This document shows positions 43,384 through 51,788 of a stretch of DNA of 64,000 nucleotides, piece by piece (the stretch's first letter is position 1; each line of letters starts with the position of its first letter). Made by a program: the position numbers and the translations under genes. The notes under the pieces are model-generated. The model saw nothing but the letters and a program-made list of their open reading frames with translations, was not told the origin of the DNA and did no database searches. The DNA is from JBLHZY01 sp050633265. Lineage in GTDB: Bacteria > Pseudomonadota > Alphaproteobacteria > Rhodobacterales > Rhodobacteraceae. The stretch is taken from assembly GCA_050633265.1 (NCBI GenBank), contig JBOEGE010000004.1, positions 62,001 through 126,000 on the forward strand, given 5' to 3'.

Positions 43384-43979
43384 CCTGCCAAATCTCCCCT
43401 CAGGGTGAGATAAGACAGAAATTCAACGAGCGGCAAGCCTAGAACGGTAAAATTACTGCCTTCAACGCGGGCAAAAAGGCGAACACCCTCTTCCTCAAGC
43501 TTATAGCAGCCAACGGAGGAGCGGATGCTTTCCCAGTTTCGCGACAGATAATCTGCTTGGTAAGCGGGCGAGAGTATGCGCATCGAGAGCCGCGCTTCGC
43601 CGATATGACGCCAGACGGGTTTGCCCTCTTCATAAAGCACAGCCGCCGAAAGCAATTTATGGGTTTGGCCGCTGAGCTCAGCCAATTGCGCGCCCGCCTC
43701 TTCAATGCTGCGCGGTTTGCTGAACAGTTTTCCCTTGAGATCCAAAACCTGATCACAACCAAGAACCAGCGCACCGGGCTCTTTCTTAGCGATCTTGCGC
43801 GCCTTGCCCTCAGCCAATGCATCGGCAATTTCGCGCGGCTTGGCTCCTTCGGCTAGAAGGGACGCTTTTATCGCATCTTCATCAATTCTTGCTGGCCGCG
43901 CCTCAAATTCAACACATGCGTTGCGTAGCATGATCTGGCGGATGGCGGAGGTTGAAGCGAGGATCAGAGGGCGGGTCAT
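43380..43979 (-). CDS. maf: Maf-family nucleoside triphosphate pyrophosphatase
   Basis: A 199-residue house-cleaning pyrophosphatase of the Maf fold, which hydrolyses non-canonical or damaged nucleotides. It starts LILASTSAIRQIML, then FEARPARIDEDAIKASLLAEGAKPREIADALAEGKARKIA, VLGCDQVLDLKGKLFSKP, and RESWESIRSSVGCYKLEEEGVRLFARVEGSNFTVLGLPLVEFLSYL. Some members are dTTP/UTP specific, others act on m7GTP; that is not decided here. It is the first gene on the left of the putative origin. Confidence 0.95.
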   Translation of the reverse strand: MTRPLILASTSAIRQIMLRNACVEFEARPARIDEDAIKASLLAEGAKPREIADALAEGKARKIAKKEPGALVLGCDQVLDLKGKLFSKPRSIEEAGAQLAELSGQTHKLLSAAVLYEEGKPVWRHIGEARLSMRILSPAYQADYLSRNWESIRSSVGCYKLEEEGVRLFARVEGSNFTVLGLPLVEFLSYLTLRGDLAG

Positions 43980-43990
43980 GTGGAAAGCCT

Positions 43991-43999
43991 TGTGGACAA
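43991..43999 (-). promoter_or_regulatory. DnaA box (TTGTCCACA)
   Basis: TGTGGACAA on the plus strand reads TTGTCCACA on the minus strand, one base from the consensus TTATCCACA. It overlaps the 5' flank of maf. Confidence 0.6.
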
Positions 44000-44123
44000 A
44001 CGCGGTGCAAACCCGGGCGCGGATTTATGGATAACTGGAGATTTGCCACTTGTCCCTGATCTCGGGCGGGATCGTCAATTGTGTTGGCTGTGTTATTCTC
44101 TGGGGACGTGGCAAATTTGTTGG

Positions 44124-44132
44124 CGTGGATAA
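44124..44132 (-). promoter_or_regulatory. DnaA box (TTATCCACG)
   Basis: CGTGGATAA on the plus strand is TTATCCACG on the minus strand, one mismatch from the consensus; lies in the middle of the origin-like gap. Confidence 0.6.
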
Positions 44133-44159
44133 GTGCGGCCGAGAAAGTTTCATACAGAT

Positions 44160-44168
44160 TTATCCACA
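44160..44168 (+). promoter_or_regulatory. Perfect DnaA box (TTATCCACA)
   Basis: Exact consensus TTATCCACA, followed by the AT-rich segment GTTAACTAGGGTTCATTTTT. Confidence 0.8.
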
Positions 44169-44300
44169 TGTTAACTAGGGTTCATTTTTTCTAGTCTTTT
44201 GATTTTACTATGAAAATTTTGGCCGCTCACAGATCCTCTAAGATTCTCACGTCTTCTGCACAGGCGCTCATCTCTGTGGGGCTTTCTGGCGATAAGCGAT

Positions 44301-44318
44301 TAATCCACATTGTCCACA
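44301..44318 (+). promoter_or_regulatory. Two abutting DnaA boxes
   Basis: TAATCCACA (44301-44309) and TTGTCCACA (44310-44318) are directly joined in the same orientation, each one base off the consensus. The AT-rich tract 44321-44370 follows immediately. Confidence 0.7.
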
Positions 44319-44397
44319 GGCCCTACTAAATCATCATCCTTTCTTTTCTTTCTTATATTTATTTAAAAGGGGGCAGACAGATTGGCCTTCGAGAGGA

Positions 44398-44856
44398 ATG
44401 ATGGTGCAGGATATTCTCAGTGAAATATACCCTTGGGTGAAAAGCCTGCATGTGATTTCTGTGATCGCTTGGATGGCGGGGTTGTTTTATCTTCCAAGGC
44501 TCTTTGCGCGCCATACTGAAAGCGTAGAGAAGGGCAGTGAGACGGAAGCGCTTTTTCTGGATATGGAAAAGAAGCTTCTCAAGGTGATTATCAATCCGGC
44601 GAGCATTGCGACTTGGATCTTTGGGTTGCTGCTGGTGTTTACTGCGGGGGTCGTTGATTGGAGCAGTATCTGGCCTTGGGTAAAAGCGATAGCCGTGATT
44701 TTGATGACAGGTTTTCATCATTGGTTGATCGCGCGGCGCAAAGATTTTGTGAACGGTACGAATACGCGCAGCGGCAAAACTTACAGGCTGATGAATGAGG
44801 TTCCGACAGTTTTGATGATCGTGATTGTTATCATGGTGATTGCGCGGCCATTTTAG
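44398..44856 (+). CDS. hemJ: Protoporphyrinogen IX oxidase HemJ
   Basis: A 152-residue inner-membrane protein with four helices. The stretch LSEIYPWVKSLHVISVIAWMAGLFYLPRLFARHTES carries the conserved His and Lys/Arg of HemJ, and the LLKVIINPASIATWIFGLLLVF and HHWLIARRKDFVNGTNTRSGKTYRLMNEVPTVLMI blocks match the family. HemJ converts protoporphyrinogen to protoporphyrin in most alphaproteobacteria that lack HemG/HemY oxidase. Two adjacent ATGs occur; the first is used. It is the first gene right of the putative origin, followed by rho. Confidence 0.92.
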   Translation: MMVQDILSEIYPWVKSLHVISVIAWMAGLFYLPRLFARHTESVEKGSETEALFLDMEKKLLKVIINPASIATWIFGLLLVFTAGVVDWSSIWPWVKAIAVILMTGFHHWLIARRKDFVNGTNTRSGKTYRLMNEVPTVLMIVIVIMVIARPF

Positions 44857-45002
44857 CGCTGAGTCGATCTGCGCGGCGGAGCTACGTTGACTCTCGGAAA
44901 GGTTTTGGGCTAGTAGGGGCGCAATTCGGCCGTCCGGCTGATATGATTTCCCATTTTTGACATAACCGCGCGCCCATTTGGGCCGGTATATCTGGATATT
45001 CC

Positions 45003-46277
45003 ATGACGCTTGAGCAATTGCACCTTGCCGATCTGAAGGCAAAAACGCCCAAAGACCTTCTCTCCCTCGCTGAAGAACTTGAAATCGAAAACGCATCGAC
45101 GATGCGCAAAGGCGATATGATGTTCTCGATCCTCAAAGAACGAGCCGAGGATGGCTGGGAGATTTCCGGCGTTGGGGTTTTGGAAGTTTTGCAGGATGGC
45201 TTTGGCTTCCTACGCTCACCCGAGGCAAATTATCTTTCTGGGCCGGATGATATTTATGTTTCGCCTGAAATGATCCGCCAACATTCCCTGCGCACGGGTG
45301 ATACGGTTGATGGGGTGATCCAAGCGCCGCGCGAAAACGAGCGATATTTTGCGATCACCAAGGTGACGTTGATCAATTTTGAGGATCCCGAAAGAGCCCG
45401 GCACAAGATCAACTTTGATAACCTGACGCCGCTTTACCCTGATGAGCCGCTGAAGATGGAGATCGAAGACGATCCAACGATCAAAGACCGCTCGGCCCGG
45501 ATCATTGATCTGGTTGCGCCTATCGGCAAAGGCCAACGCTCACTGATCGTGGCGCCGCCGCGCACTGGTAAAACCGTTTTGTTGCAAAACATCGCCAATT
45601 CCATCGGGCGCAACCATCCTGAGTGTTATTTGATCGTTCTGCTGATCGATGAACGGCCCGAAGAAGTTACCGATATGCAGCGCTCTGTGAACGGTGAAGT
45701 TGTGTCTTCGACCTTTGATGAGCCCGCGACCCGCCACGTAGCAGTTGCAGAGATGGTGATCGAGAAGGCCAAACGCTTGGTTGAGCATAAACGCGATGTT
45801 GTGATCCTGCTCGACTCGATTACCCGCTTGGGCCGCGCCTTTAACACGGTTGTGCCCTCCTCTGGCAAGGTCCTGACCGGCGGTGTTGATGCAAATGCAC
45901 TCCAGCGCCCCAAACGCTTTTTCGGCGCTGCACGCAACATTGAGGAAGGTGGCTCGCTTACCATCATCGCCACGGCCCTGATTGATACAGGTTCGCGCAT
46001 GGACGAGGTGATCTTTGAGGAATTCAAAGGCACGGGTAACTCTGAGATCGTTCTGGATCGCAAAGTCGCTGATAAGCGCGTCTTCCCGGCGATGGACATC
46101 CTCAAATCCGGGACCCGCAAAGAAGAGCTGCTTGTTGATAAGATCGATCTACAGAAAACATATGTGCTGCGCCGTATTCTTAATCCGATGGGCACCACAG
46201 ATGCAATTGAGTTCTTGATCTCGAAACTCAAGCAAACCAAGACCAATTCTGAATTCTTCGATTCTATGAATACTTAA
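45003..46277 (+). CDS. rho: Transcription termination factor Rho
   Basis: A 424-residue RNA-dependent ATPase helicase. The N-terminal LADLKAKTPKDLLSLAEELEIENASTMRKGDMMFSILK is the Rho N-domain, then the RNA-binding domain with DGFGFLRSPEANYLSGPDDIYVSPEMIRQHSLRTGDTVDG, the Walker A APPRTGKTVLLQNIANSI, Walker B LIVLLIDERPEEVTDM and the C-terminal IEEGGSLTIIATALIDTGSRMDEVIFEEFKGTGNSE. Length matches. It follows hemJ by 146 bases and precedes mnmE by 22. Confidence 0.99.
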   Translation: MTLEQLHLADLKAKTPKDLLSLAEELEIENASTMRKGDMMFSILKERAEDGWEISGVGVLEVLQDGFGFLRSPEANYLSGPDDIYVSPEMIRQHSLRTGDTVDGVIQAPRENERYFAITKVTLINFEDPERARHKINFDNLTPLYPDEPLKMEIEDDPTIKDRSARIIDLVAPIGKGQRSLIVAPPRTGKTVLLQNIANSIGRNHPECYLIVLLIDERPEEVTDMQRSVNGEVVSSTFDEPATRHVAVAEMVIEKAKRLVEHKRDVVILLDSITRLGRAFNTVVPSSGKVLTGGVDANALQRPKRFFGAARNIEEGGSLTIIATALIDTGSRMDEVIFEEFKGTGNSEIVLDRKVADKRVFPAMDILKSGTRKEELLVDKIDLQKTYVLRRILNPMGTTDAIEFLISKLKQTKTNSEFFDSMNT

Positions 46278-46299
46278 TGAATTCAAAGAGTTAAATGAT

Positions 46300-47589
46300 A
46301 TGAGCACGATATATGCTCTCGCAACAGCACGCGGCAAAGCCGGGGTTGCAGTGGTCCGGATTTCCGGGCCACTGGCATTTTCGGCTGTGCGTATTTTGGC
46401 GGGCGATTTGCCCGAGCCAAGGCGCGCTGGCCTGCGAAAGCTACGCGATTCATCGGGGGATGTGCTGGATGAAGCGCTGGTTTTGCTCTTTGAAGAGGGG
46501 CATAGCTTTACCGGTGAAGAGGTCGCAGAGCTTCAATTGCATGGGTCCATCGCGACCGTTCAGGCGGTGCTGCGCAGCTTGGGTGAAATAGAGGGGTTGC
46601 GCCTTGCGGAGCCGGGCGAATTTACCCGCCGCGCTTTGGAAAACGAACGGCTCGATTTGGCCCAGGTTGAAGGGCTCGGTGATCTGATTGAGGCCGAAAC
46701 CGAAGCGCAACGCAAACAGGCGATGCGGGTTCTCTCTGGGGCATTGGGTGAAAAGGCTGCTGTCTGGCGCAAAGATCTGATCCGCGCGGCGGCTCTGCTT
46801 GAGGCGACAATAGACTTTGCCGATGAGGATGTTCCCGTTGATGTTTCTCCGGAAGTCTTGAGCCTGCTTGATGTTTCAATCGCGTCCCTGCAAGCCGAAC
46901 TGGCAGGAAGCGCCATGGCCGAGCGCATTCGTGAAGGCTTTGAAGTGGCTATCGTTGGCGCGCCGAATGCGGGAAAATCAACGCTTCTTAATTCGCTCGC
47001 CGGTCGTGACGCCGCGATCACCTCAGAGATCGCCGGCACAACGCGCGATGTGATTGAAGTCCGTATGGATTTGCGCGGGCTTCCTGTGACCATTCTTGAT
47101 ACAGCGGGTTTGCGCGAATCTGGCGATGTTGTTGAAAATATTGGTATAAAACGGGCAGTCGCGCGGGCGGAAATGGCTGACTTGCGGGTGTTTCTTTCAG
47201 CGGATGGGGTCGAGGTCAGCGCAGTAAAGAAGCGCCCCGGCGATCTATCCGTTCGCTCCAAAGCGGATATTTCGCCAACAGATGAACCTTCGATTTCTGC
47301 CAAAACAGGCGCGGGAATCGCTGATCTGATCTCTCAAATCGCTGATACACTAGAGGGGCGCGCATCAGGAGCCTCAACCGCGACCCACGAGCGGCACCGG
47401 CAAGCCATCGCCCGAACGCTTGATGCTTTGGCTTTGGCGCGAATCGAGGTATGCAACGGGCCAGACCGCGCCGAATTGGCGGCTGAGGAAATGCGAATGG
47501 CGATCAGAGCGCTTGATTCGCTGGTTGGACTTGTCGACGTAGAAAATATTCTGGATGAGATTTTCGCTTCGTTCTGTCTTGGAAAATGA
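46300..47589 (+). CDS. mnmE: tRNA uridine-5-carboxymethylaminomethyl modification GTPase MnmE
   Basis: A 429-residue GTPase. The formyl-THF-binding N-domain starts TIYALATARGKAGVAVVRISGP, then GEFTRRALENERLDLAQVEGLGDLIEAETEAQRKQAMRVLSG. The G domain has G1 IVGAPNAGKSTLLNSL, G2 AGTTRD and G3 DTAGLRES. The C-terminus ends EIFASFCLGK, the CxGK tail with the catalytic cysteine region. With MnmG it installs cmnm5 on wobble U34. The stop is followed after three bases by the mnmG region, where a parS site is embedded. Confidence 0.98.
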   Translation: MSTIYALATARGKAGVAVVRISGPLAFSAVRILAGDLPEPRRAGLRKLRDSSGDVLDEALVLLFEEGHSFTGEEVAELQLHGSIATVQAVLRSLGEIEGLRLAEPGEFTRRALENERLDLAQVEGLGDLIEAETEAQRKQAMRVLSGALGEKAAVWRKDLIRAAALLEATIDFADEDVPVDVSPEVLSLLDVSIASLQAELAGSAMAERIREGFEVAIVGAPNAGKSTLLNSLAGRDAAITSEIAGTTRDVIEVRMDLRGLPVTILDTAGLRESGDVVENIGIKRAVARAEMADLRVFLSADGVEVSAVKKRPGDLSVRSKADISPTDEPSISAKTGAGIADLISQIADTLEGRASGASTATHERHRQAIARTLDALALARIEVCNGPDRAELAAEEMRMAIRALDSLVGLVDVENILDEIFASFCLGK

Positions 47590-47593
47590 GGAT

Positions 47594-47609
47594 TGTTTCA
47601 CGTGAAACA
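47594..47609. promoter_or_regulatory. parS: parS centromere site 1 (in the mnmG start)
   Basis: TGTTTCACGTGAAACA, a perfect copy of the bacterial ParB binding site consensus. It spans the start codon of mnmG, so the first codons are read from parS. A second copy lies at 49511-49526. Confidence 0.95.
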
Positions 47610-49473
47610 TTTTGATTTCGATGTGATTGTTATTGGCGGTGGCCATGCGGGGAGCGAAGCAGCATCCGCAGCCGCGCGCATGGGCGTTCAAGCCGCGCTG
47701 GTCACATTTACCCGAGATGGTATTGGGGTCATGTCTTGCAATCCGGCGATTGGCGGGCTTGGTAAAGGGCATTTGGTACGCGAAATTGATGCGATGGACG
47801 GCGTAATGGGCCGGGTTGCGGATGTGGCGGGTATTCAGTTTCGCCTTCTGAACCGGCGTAAAGGGCCAGCTGTCCAAGGCCCACGCGCGCAGGCCGACCG
47901 TAAAATTTACCAAAAAATCATGCTTGCGGAGCTTTTGGCCCAAGAGAATCTCTCGATTGTTGAGGGAGAAGTTACCGATCTGTTGATGAATGGCGATGCG
48001 GTTTGCGGTGCAGTTCTCGCCGATGGAGCAGAGATACGCGCCAAATCCGTAATTTTAACAACGGGCACCTTCCTGCGCGGTCTGATCCATATTGGCGATA
48101 AGTCATTTCCGGGCGGACGGATGGGCGATAAACCGTCGATCAAACTAGCCGATAGGATTGATGGTTTTGGCCTGTCGCTTGGGCGCCTTAAAACAGGAAC
48201 GCCTCCACGGCTTGATGGAAAAACAATCCGTTGGGATGTTTTAGAGGATCAGCCGGGCGATGATATACCGGTGATGTTTTCCTTTTTGAACAAGACCCCA
48301 GCTTCAAAGCAAATCTCCTGCGGCATCACCCATACAAACACCCAAACGCATGATATAATTCGAGAAAATCTTGATCGCTCTGCCATGTATGGCGGCCATA
48401 TAGATGGGGTTGGGCCGCGATATTGCCCTTCCATCGAAGACAAGGTTGTTCGGTTTGCAGATAAAGAATCGCATCAGGTCTTTCTTGAGCCTGAAGGCTT
48501 GGATGTTGATACGATCTACCCCAACGGTATTTCGACATCGCTTCCTGAAGAGGTTCAAGAGAGTTACGTGCGCTCAATTTTCGGCTTGGAGGAGGTTAAG
48601 ATCCTTCAACCCGGGTACGCGATTGAATATGATTATGTTGATCCCCGCGCCCTGAAGCCTTCGCTTGAGCTGCGCGCGGTTCCGGGCCTCTACTTAGCGG
48701 GCCAAATAAACGGAACGACCGGTTACGAAGAGGCTGCTGCCCAAGGGATGGTTGCTGGCCTGAATGCTGCGCGGGCCAGCCAAGGGCGCGCGGCCGCAGA
48801 GTTTAGCCGCACAAATTCCTATATTGGCGTGATGATCGATGATCTAATTTCTCGTGGAGTTTCAGAGCCTTACCGGATGTTTACTTCGCGCGCTGAGTTT
48901 CGGCTTTCGCTTCGCGCCGATAATGCGGATCAGCGACTCACGCCTCTTGCTGAAAGCCTGGGCTGCCTGTCTGAAAGGCGGCGCTGCGCGTTTCAGGAGA
49001 AGATGCGCAAGCTTGGCTCTGTGAAAGAAAGCCTAGAGGCAGCAAGCTTTACGCCAAAAGAAGTGGCGGCCGCAGGTATCAAAGTGAGTGCGGATGGGAC
49101 TCGGCGAAACGGGCTTCAGATCCTCTCCTTTCCGGATGCGACGGTTCAACAGATGGCATCGCTGAACGAGGATTTTGCTGCGGCAGATTTTGAGATTCAG
49201 GAACAAGCTGCCCGTGATGCGCTTTATTCCAACTATTTGGAAAGACAAGAAAAAGATGTGGCAGCGCTGCGCCGGGATGAAGCGGTTTCGATAGATGAAA
49301 GCTTTGATTATTCCGAGCTTGTCGGGCTGTCAAATGAGTTGCGCGATAAGCTTTCGCGGGCCCGTCCGCTGACGATCGGACAGGCTGGGCGGATCGAAGG
49401 AATGACCCCTTCAGCGCTAACTCTCATTCTAACACGGCTTCGCCAATCTCAAAAACGGCGCAGCGCGGGATGA
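47602..49473 (+). CDS. mnmG: tRNA uridine-5-carboxymethylaminomethyl modification enzyme MnmG
   Basis: About 623 residues. The start is a GTG inside parS, nine bases after GAGGA; an upstream TTG at 47593 would overlap the ribosome binding site and adds three residues. The FAD-binding N-terminus is DVIVIGGGHAGSEAASAAARMG, followed by SCNPAIGGLGKGHLVREIDAMDGVMG, GTFLRGLIHIG, GRLKTGTPPRLDGKTI and the C-terminal domain. With MnmE it makes cmnm5U34. Overlaps rsmG by four bases. Confidence 0.98.
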   Translation: MKHFDFDVIVIGGGHAGSEAASAAARMGVQAALVTFTRDGIGVMSCNPAIGGLGKGHLVREIDAMDGVMGRVADVAGIQFRLLNRRKGPAVQGPRAQADRKIYQKIMLAELLAQENLSIVEGEVTDLLMNGDAVCGAVLADGAEIRAKSVILTTGTFLRGLIHIGDKSFPGGRMGDKPSIKLADRIDGFGLSLGRLKTGTPPRLDGKTIRWDVLEDQPGDDIPVMFSFLNKTPASKQISCGITHTNTQTHDIIRENLDRSAMYGGHIDGVGPRYCPSIEDKVVRFADKESHQVFLEPEGLDVDTIYPNGISTSLPEEVQESYVRSIFGLEEVKILQPGYAIEYDYVDPRALKPSLELRAVPGLYLAGQINGTTGYEEAAAQGMVAGLNAARASQGRAAAEFSRTNSYIGVMIDDLISRGVSEPYRMFTSRAEFRLSLRADNADQRLTPLAESLGCLSERRRCAFQEKMRKLGSVKESLEAASFTPKEVAAAGIKVSADGTRRNGLQILSFPDATVQQMASLNEDFAAADFEIQEQAARDALYSNYLERQEKDVAALRRDEAVSIDESFDYSELVGLSNELRDKLSRARPLTIGQAGRIEGMTPSALTLILTRLRQSQKRRSAG

Positions 49474-50099
49474 TTGATGCTGGTCGAGAAGAATTTCTCG
49501 CTACGCTGAATGTTTCACGTGAAACAATTGAGCGGCTGGATACCTATGCCGAGCTGGTTGAGAAGTGGAATCCAGCGATAAACCTTGTTTCAAAGGGAAG
49601 TTTAAAGGATTTATGGGCGCGGCATTTTCGCGATTCGGCGCAGATTTTTAAACTGTCGAAGATAGAGCGCGGTGTTTGGGCAGACTTTGGCTCCGGTGGG
49701 GGCTTCCCTGGCCTCGTGATCGCCATTTTGGCCGCAGAGCTAGCTCCCAACGTATCAATCGTATGCGTCGAATCGGATGTTCGAAAGGCGACCTTTCTGA
49801 GAACAGTGATCCGGGAAACGGGAATCGCAGCTAAAGTAATGTCTGAAAGGATTGAGGCCTTGCTGCCGCTTGGGGCGGAGATAATTAGCGCTAGAGCGCT
49901 GGCTTCATTGGATGATCTGATTGGTTATGCAGCGCCTCATCTTGCAAAAACTGGGCGTTGTTTGTTCTTGAAGGGAGCAACATTCGAAAAAGAGCGCGCG
50001 GAAGCGCTTGAAAATTGGCGCTTTAGTTGCGAAGACTACTCTAGCGAAACGGATTCAGAAGCCGTCATTCTTAAAATTGGAGCTATCGAGCGTGTCTGA
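49470..50099 (+). CDS. rsmG: 16S rRNA (guanine527-N7)-methyltransferase RsmG
   Basis: A 209-residue SAM methyltransferase. The SAM pocket is VWADFGSGGGFPGLVIAI, the N-terminal helices include NVSRETIERLDTYAELVEKWNPAINLVSKGSLKDLWARHFRDS, and SARALASLDDLIGYAAPHL is conserved. It methylates G527 of 16S rRNA. Its codons 15-19 (NVSRE) are written by the second parS site. The end overlaps the GTG start of parA. Confidence 0.97.
   Translation: MIDAGREEFLATLNVSRETIERLDTYAELVEKWNPAINLVSKGSLKDLWARHFRDSAQIFKLSKIERGVWADFGSGGGFPGLVIAILAAELAPNVSIVCVESDVRKATFLRTVIRETGIAAKVMSERIEALLPLGAEIISARALASLDDLIGYAAPHLAKTGRCLFLKGATFEKERAEALENWRFSCEDYSSETDSEAVILKIGAIERV
49511..49526. promoter_or_regulatory. parS: parS centromere site 2 (inside rsmG)
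   Basis: Perfect TGTTTCACGTGAAACA, within the 5' coding part of rsmG, 566 bases before parA. Same sequence as site 1 about 1.9 kb upstream. Confidence 0.95.
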
Positions 50100-50886
50100 T
50101 CCTTCTCGGCCAAAAGCCCCCAAAATTATCGCGGTTGCCAATCAAAAAGGCGGTGTTGGCAAGACAACAACGACAATCAACCTTGCCGCCGGGCTTGTCG
50201 AGCTTGGGTATAATGTTTTGATTGTTGATCTTGATCCGCAGGGAAACGCTTCAACGGGGCTTTCTGTCGATGATCGTGAGCTGACGACCTATGATCTGAT
50301 TCTGGACGAAGCGCCGCTGAATGAGGTTGTTCATACGACCTTAATTGAGGGGCTGTGGATTACGCCGGCAAACAGCGATTTGAGCTCTGCGGATATCGAA
50401 ATGGTGAGCCATGAAAAGCGCAGCCATCTATTGCATGATGCGCTTCGCCAGCCGGCGATTGATGGCTATGCCCTTGATTTCATTCTGATAGATTGCCCGC
50501 CTTCGCTTAATCTATTGACTGTAAACGCAATGGTCGCGGCTGATTCCGTTCTTGTGCCGCTGCAATGTGAGTTTTTTGCGCTTGAGGGGCTTTCGCAGCT
50601 TATGTTGACGATACGCGAGGTGCGCCAGACAGCGAATAAAGATCTCAGGATCGAAGGCGTTGTGCTGACAATGTATGATGCGCGGAACAATTTGACCAAG
50701 CAGGTTGAAGACGATGTGCGCGATACGCTGGGTGAAATGGTGTTTAAAACGGTTATTCCGCGCAATGTGCGGGTGAGTGAGGCGCCGAGTTTTGGCGTGC
50801 CGGTCTTGGAGTATGATAGCGCGTCGCGAGGGAGTGAGGCCTATCGGCTTCTTTCGGAAGAAATATCGGCGCGATACGCTGGTTAG
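50092..50886 (+). CDS. parA: Chromosome partitioning ATPase ParA
   Basis: About 264 residues from a GTG, eight bases after GGAG, that overlaps the rsmG stop by eight bases. The deviant Walker A is IIAVANQKGGVGKTTTTINLAAGL, then VLIVDLDPQGNASTGL (Walker A'), LIDCPPSLNLLTVNAM (Walker B) and the C-terminal YDSASRGSEAYRLLSEEI. It moves the ParB-parS complex of the origin toward the pole. It is followed by parB after 11 bases. Confidence 0.98.
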   Translation: MSDPSRPKAPKIIAVANQKGGVGKTTTTINLAAGLVELGYNVLIVDLDPQGNASTGLSVDDRELTTYDLILDEAPLNEVVHTTLIEGLWITPANSDLSSADIEMVSHEKRSHLLHDALRQPAIDGYALDFILIDCPPSLNLLTVNAMVAADSVLVPLQCEFFALEGLSQLMLTIREVRQTANKDLRIEGVVLTMYDARNNLTKQVEDDVRDTLGEMVFKTVIPRNVRVSEAPSFGVPVLEYDSASRGSEAYRLLSEEISARYAG

Positions 50887-50897
50887 GGAGAGTTCAA

Positions 50898-51788
50898 ATG
50901 GCTAATAAATCACAAAAATCACGTGGCCTCGGGCGCGGCCTCTCAGCGCTTATGGCGGATGTTGAGCCCACAATCGCGGAGAATGAGGCCGGTGCCCGCC
51001 GCGCCGATCAGATGATCCCGATCGAGAAAATTCACCCGAATCCAGATCAGCCTCGGCGCAGGTTTGAGAAGGATGATCTTGATGATCTTGCGCGCTCAAT
51101 CGCTGAAAAAGGCGTTATCCAGCCTATTATTGTTCGAGAATTTCCTTCTAATTCAGGTGCTTATCAAATTGTCGCGGGGGAGAGGCGTTGGCGGGCTTCG
51201 CAGATTGCCAAGCTGCATTCTGTTCCTGTCATTTTTCGGGATTACAATGATACCGAAGTTCTTGAGATCGCAATCATCGAGAATATTCAGCGCGCAGATC
51301 TTAATCCTGTCGAAGAGGCTGCAGGCTATCGCCAGTTGATGGAGAAGTTTGGCCATACGCAGGAGAGGTTGGCCGAGGCGCTTGGGAAAAGCCGCAGCCA
51401 TATCGCCAATTCGATGCGTTTGCTTGGGCTGCCTGAAGGTGTTCGGGATTTGCTTGAAGAAGGGAAGCTGACATCGGGACATGCGCGCGCGCTTATTACG
51501 GCGGATGATCCAATTGCTTTGGCTAAGCAGATTGTTGCAGGCGGCCTGTCGGTTCGGGAGGCAGAGCGCCTTGCTAAGGGGCCTAAAGCGGCTAAGAAGA
51601 GCCCGAAATCCTTTGAGGCCAAGAGCGAAAAAGATGCCGATACGCGCGCGTTAGAGAGTGATTTGGCCGCTGCGCTGCGTATGAAAGTTGTTGTGGATCA
51701 CGAGCCTGGCCAAGAGGCCGGAAAGATTACGATTTCTTACAAGACTTTGGATGAGCTGGATGAGTTGTGTCGCAAGCTTTCGCTTTAA
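50898..51788 (+). CDS. parB: Chromosome partitioning protein ParB
   Basis: A 296-residue parS-binding CTP-switch protein. The N-terminal RGLGRGLSALMAD motif touches ParA. Then IPIEKIHPNPDQPRRRFEKDDLDDLARSIAEKGVIQPIIVR leads to GERRWRASQIAKL, the CTP-binding block, ENIQRADLNPVEEA and the helix-turn-helix TQERLAEALGKSRSHIANSMRLLGL. The C-terminal ends with the dimer domain VVDHEPGQEAGKITISYKTLDELDELCRKL. Two cognate parS sites lie within 4 kb. Confidence 0.98.
   Translation: MANKSQKSRGLGRGLSALMADVEPTIAENEAGARRADQMIPIEKIHPNPDQPRRRFEKDDLDDLARSIAEKGVIQPIIVREFPSNSGAYQIVAGERRWRASQIAKLHSVPVIFRDYNDTEVLEIAIIENIQRADLNPVEEAAGYRQLMEKFGHTQERLAEALGKSRSHIANSMRLLGLPEGVRDLLEEGKLTSGHARALITADDPIALAKQIVAGGLSVREAERLAKGPKAAKKSPKSFEAKSEKDADTRALESDLAAALRMKVVVDHEPGQEAGKITISYKTLDELDELCRKLSL

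Larger units (their letters stand above)
43985..44375. other. oriC: Putative chromosomal replication origin (oriC)
   Basis: The stretch 43980-44397 between maf and hemJ has no gene. It contains DnaA boxes: TGTGGACAA (43991), TATGGATAA (44026), CGTGGATAA (44124), the perfect TTATCCACA (44160), TAATCCACA (44301) and TTGTCCACA (44310). AT-rich runs at 44169-44220 and 44321-44370 could be the unwinding element. Genes on the left run left and genes on the right run right, as expected around an origin, and parAB with two parS sites lie about 3 to 6 kb away. hemE, often beside oriC in alphaproteobacteria, is absent here. I cannot compute GC skew, the direct test. Confidence 0.8.
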
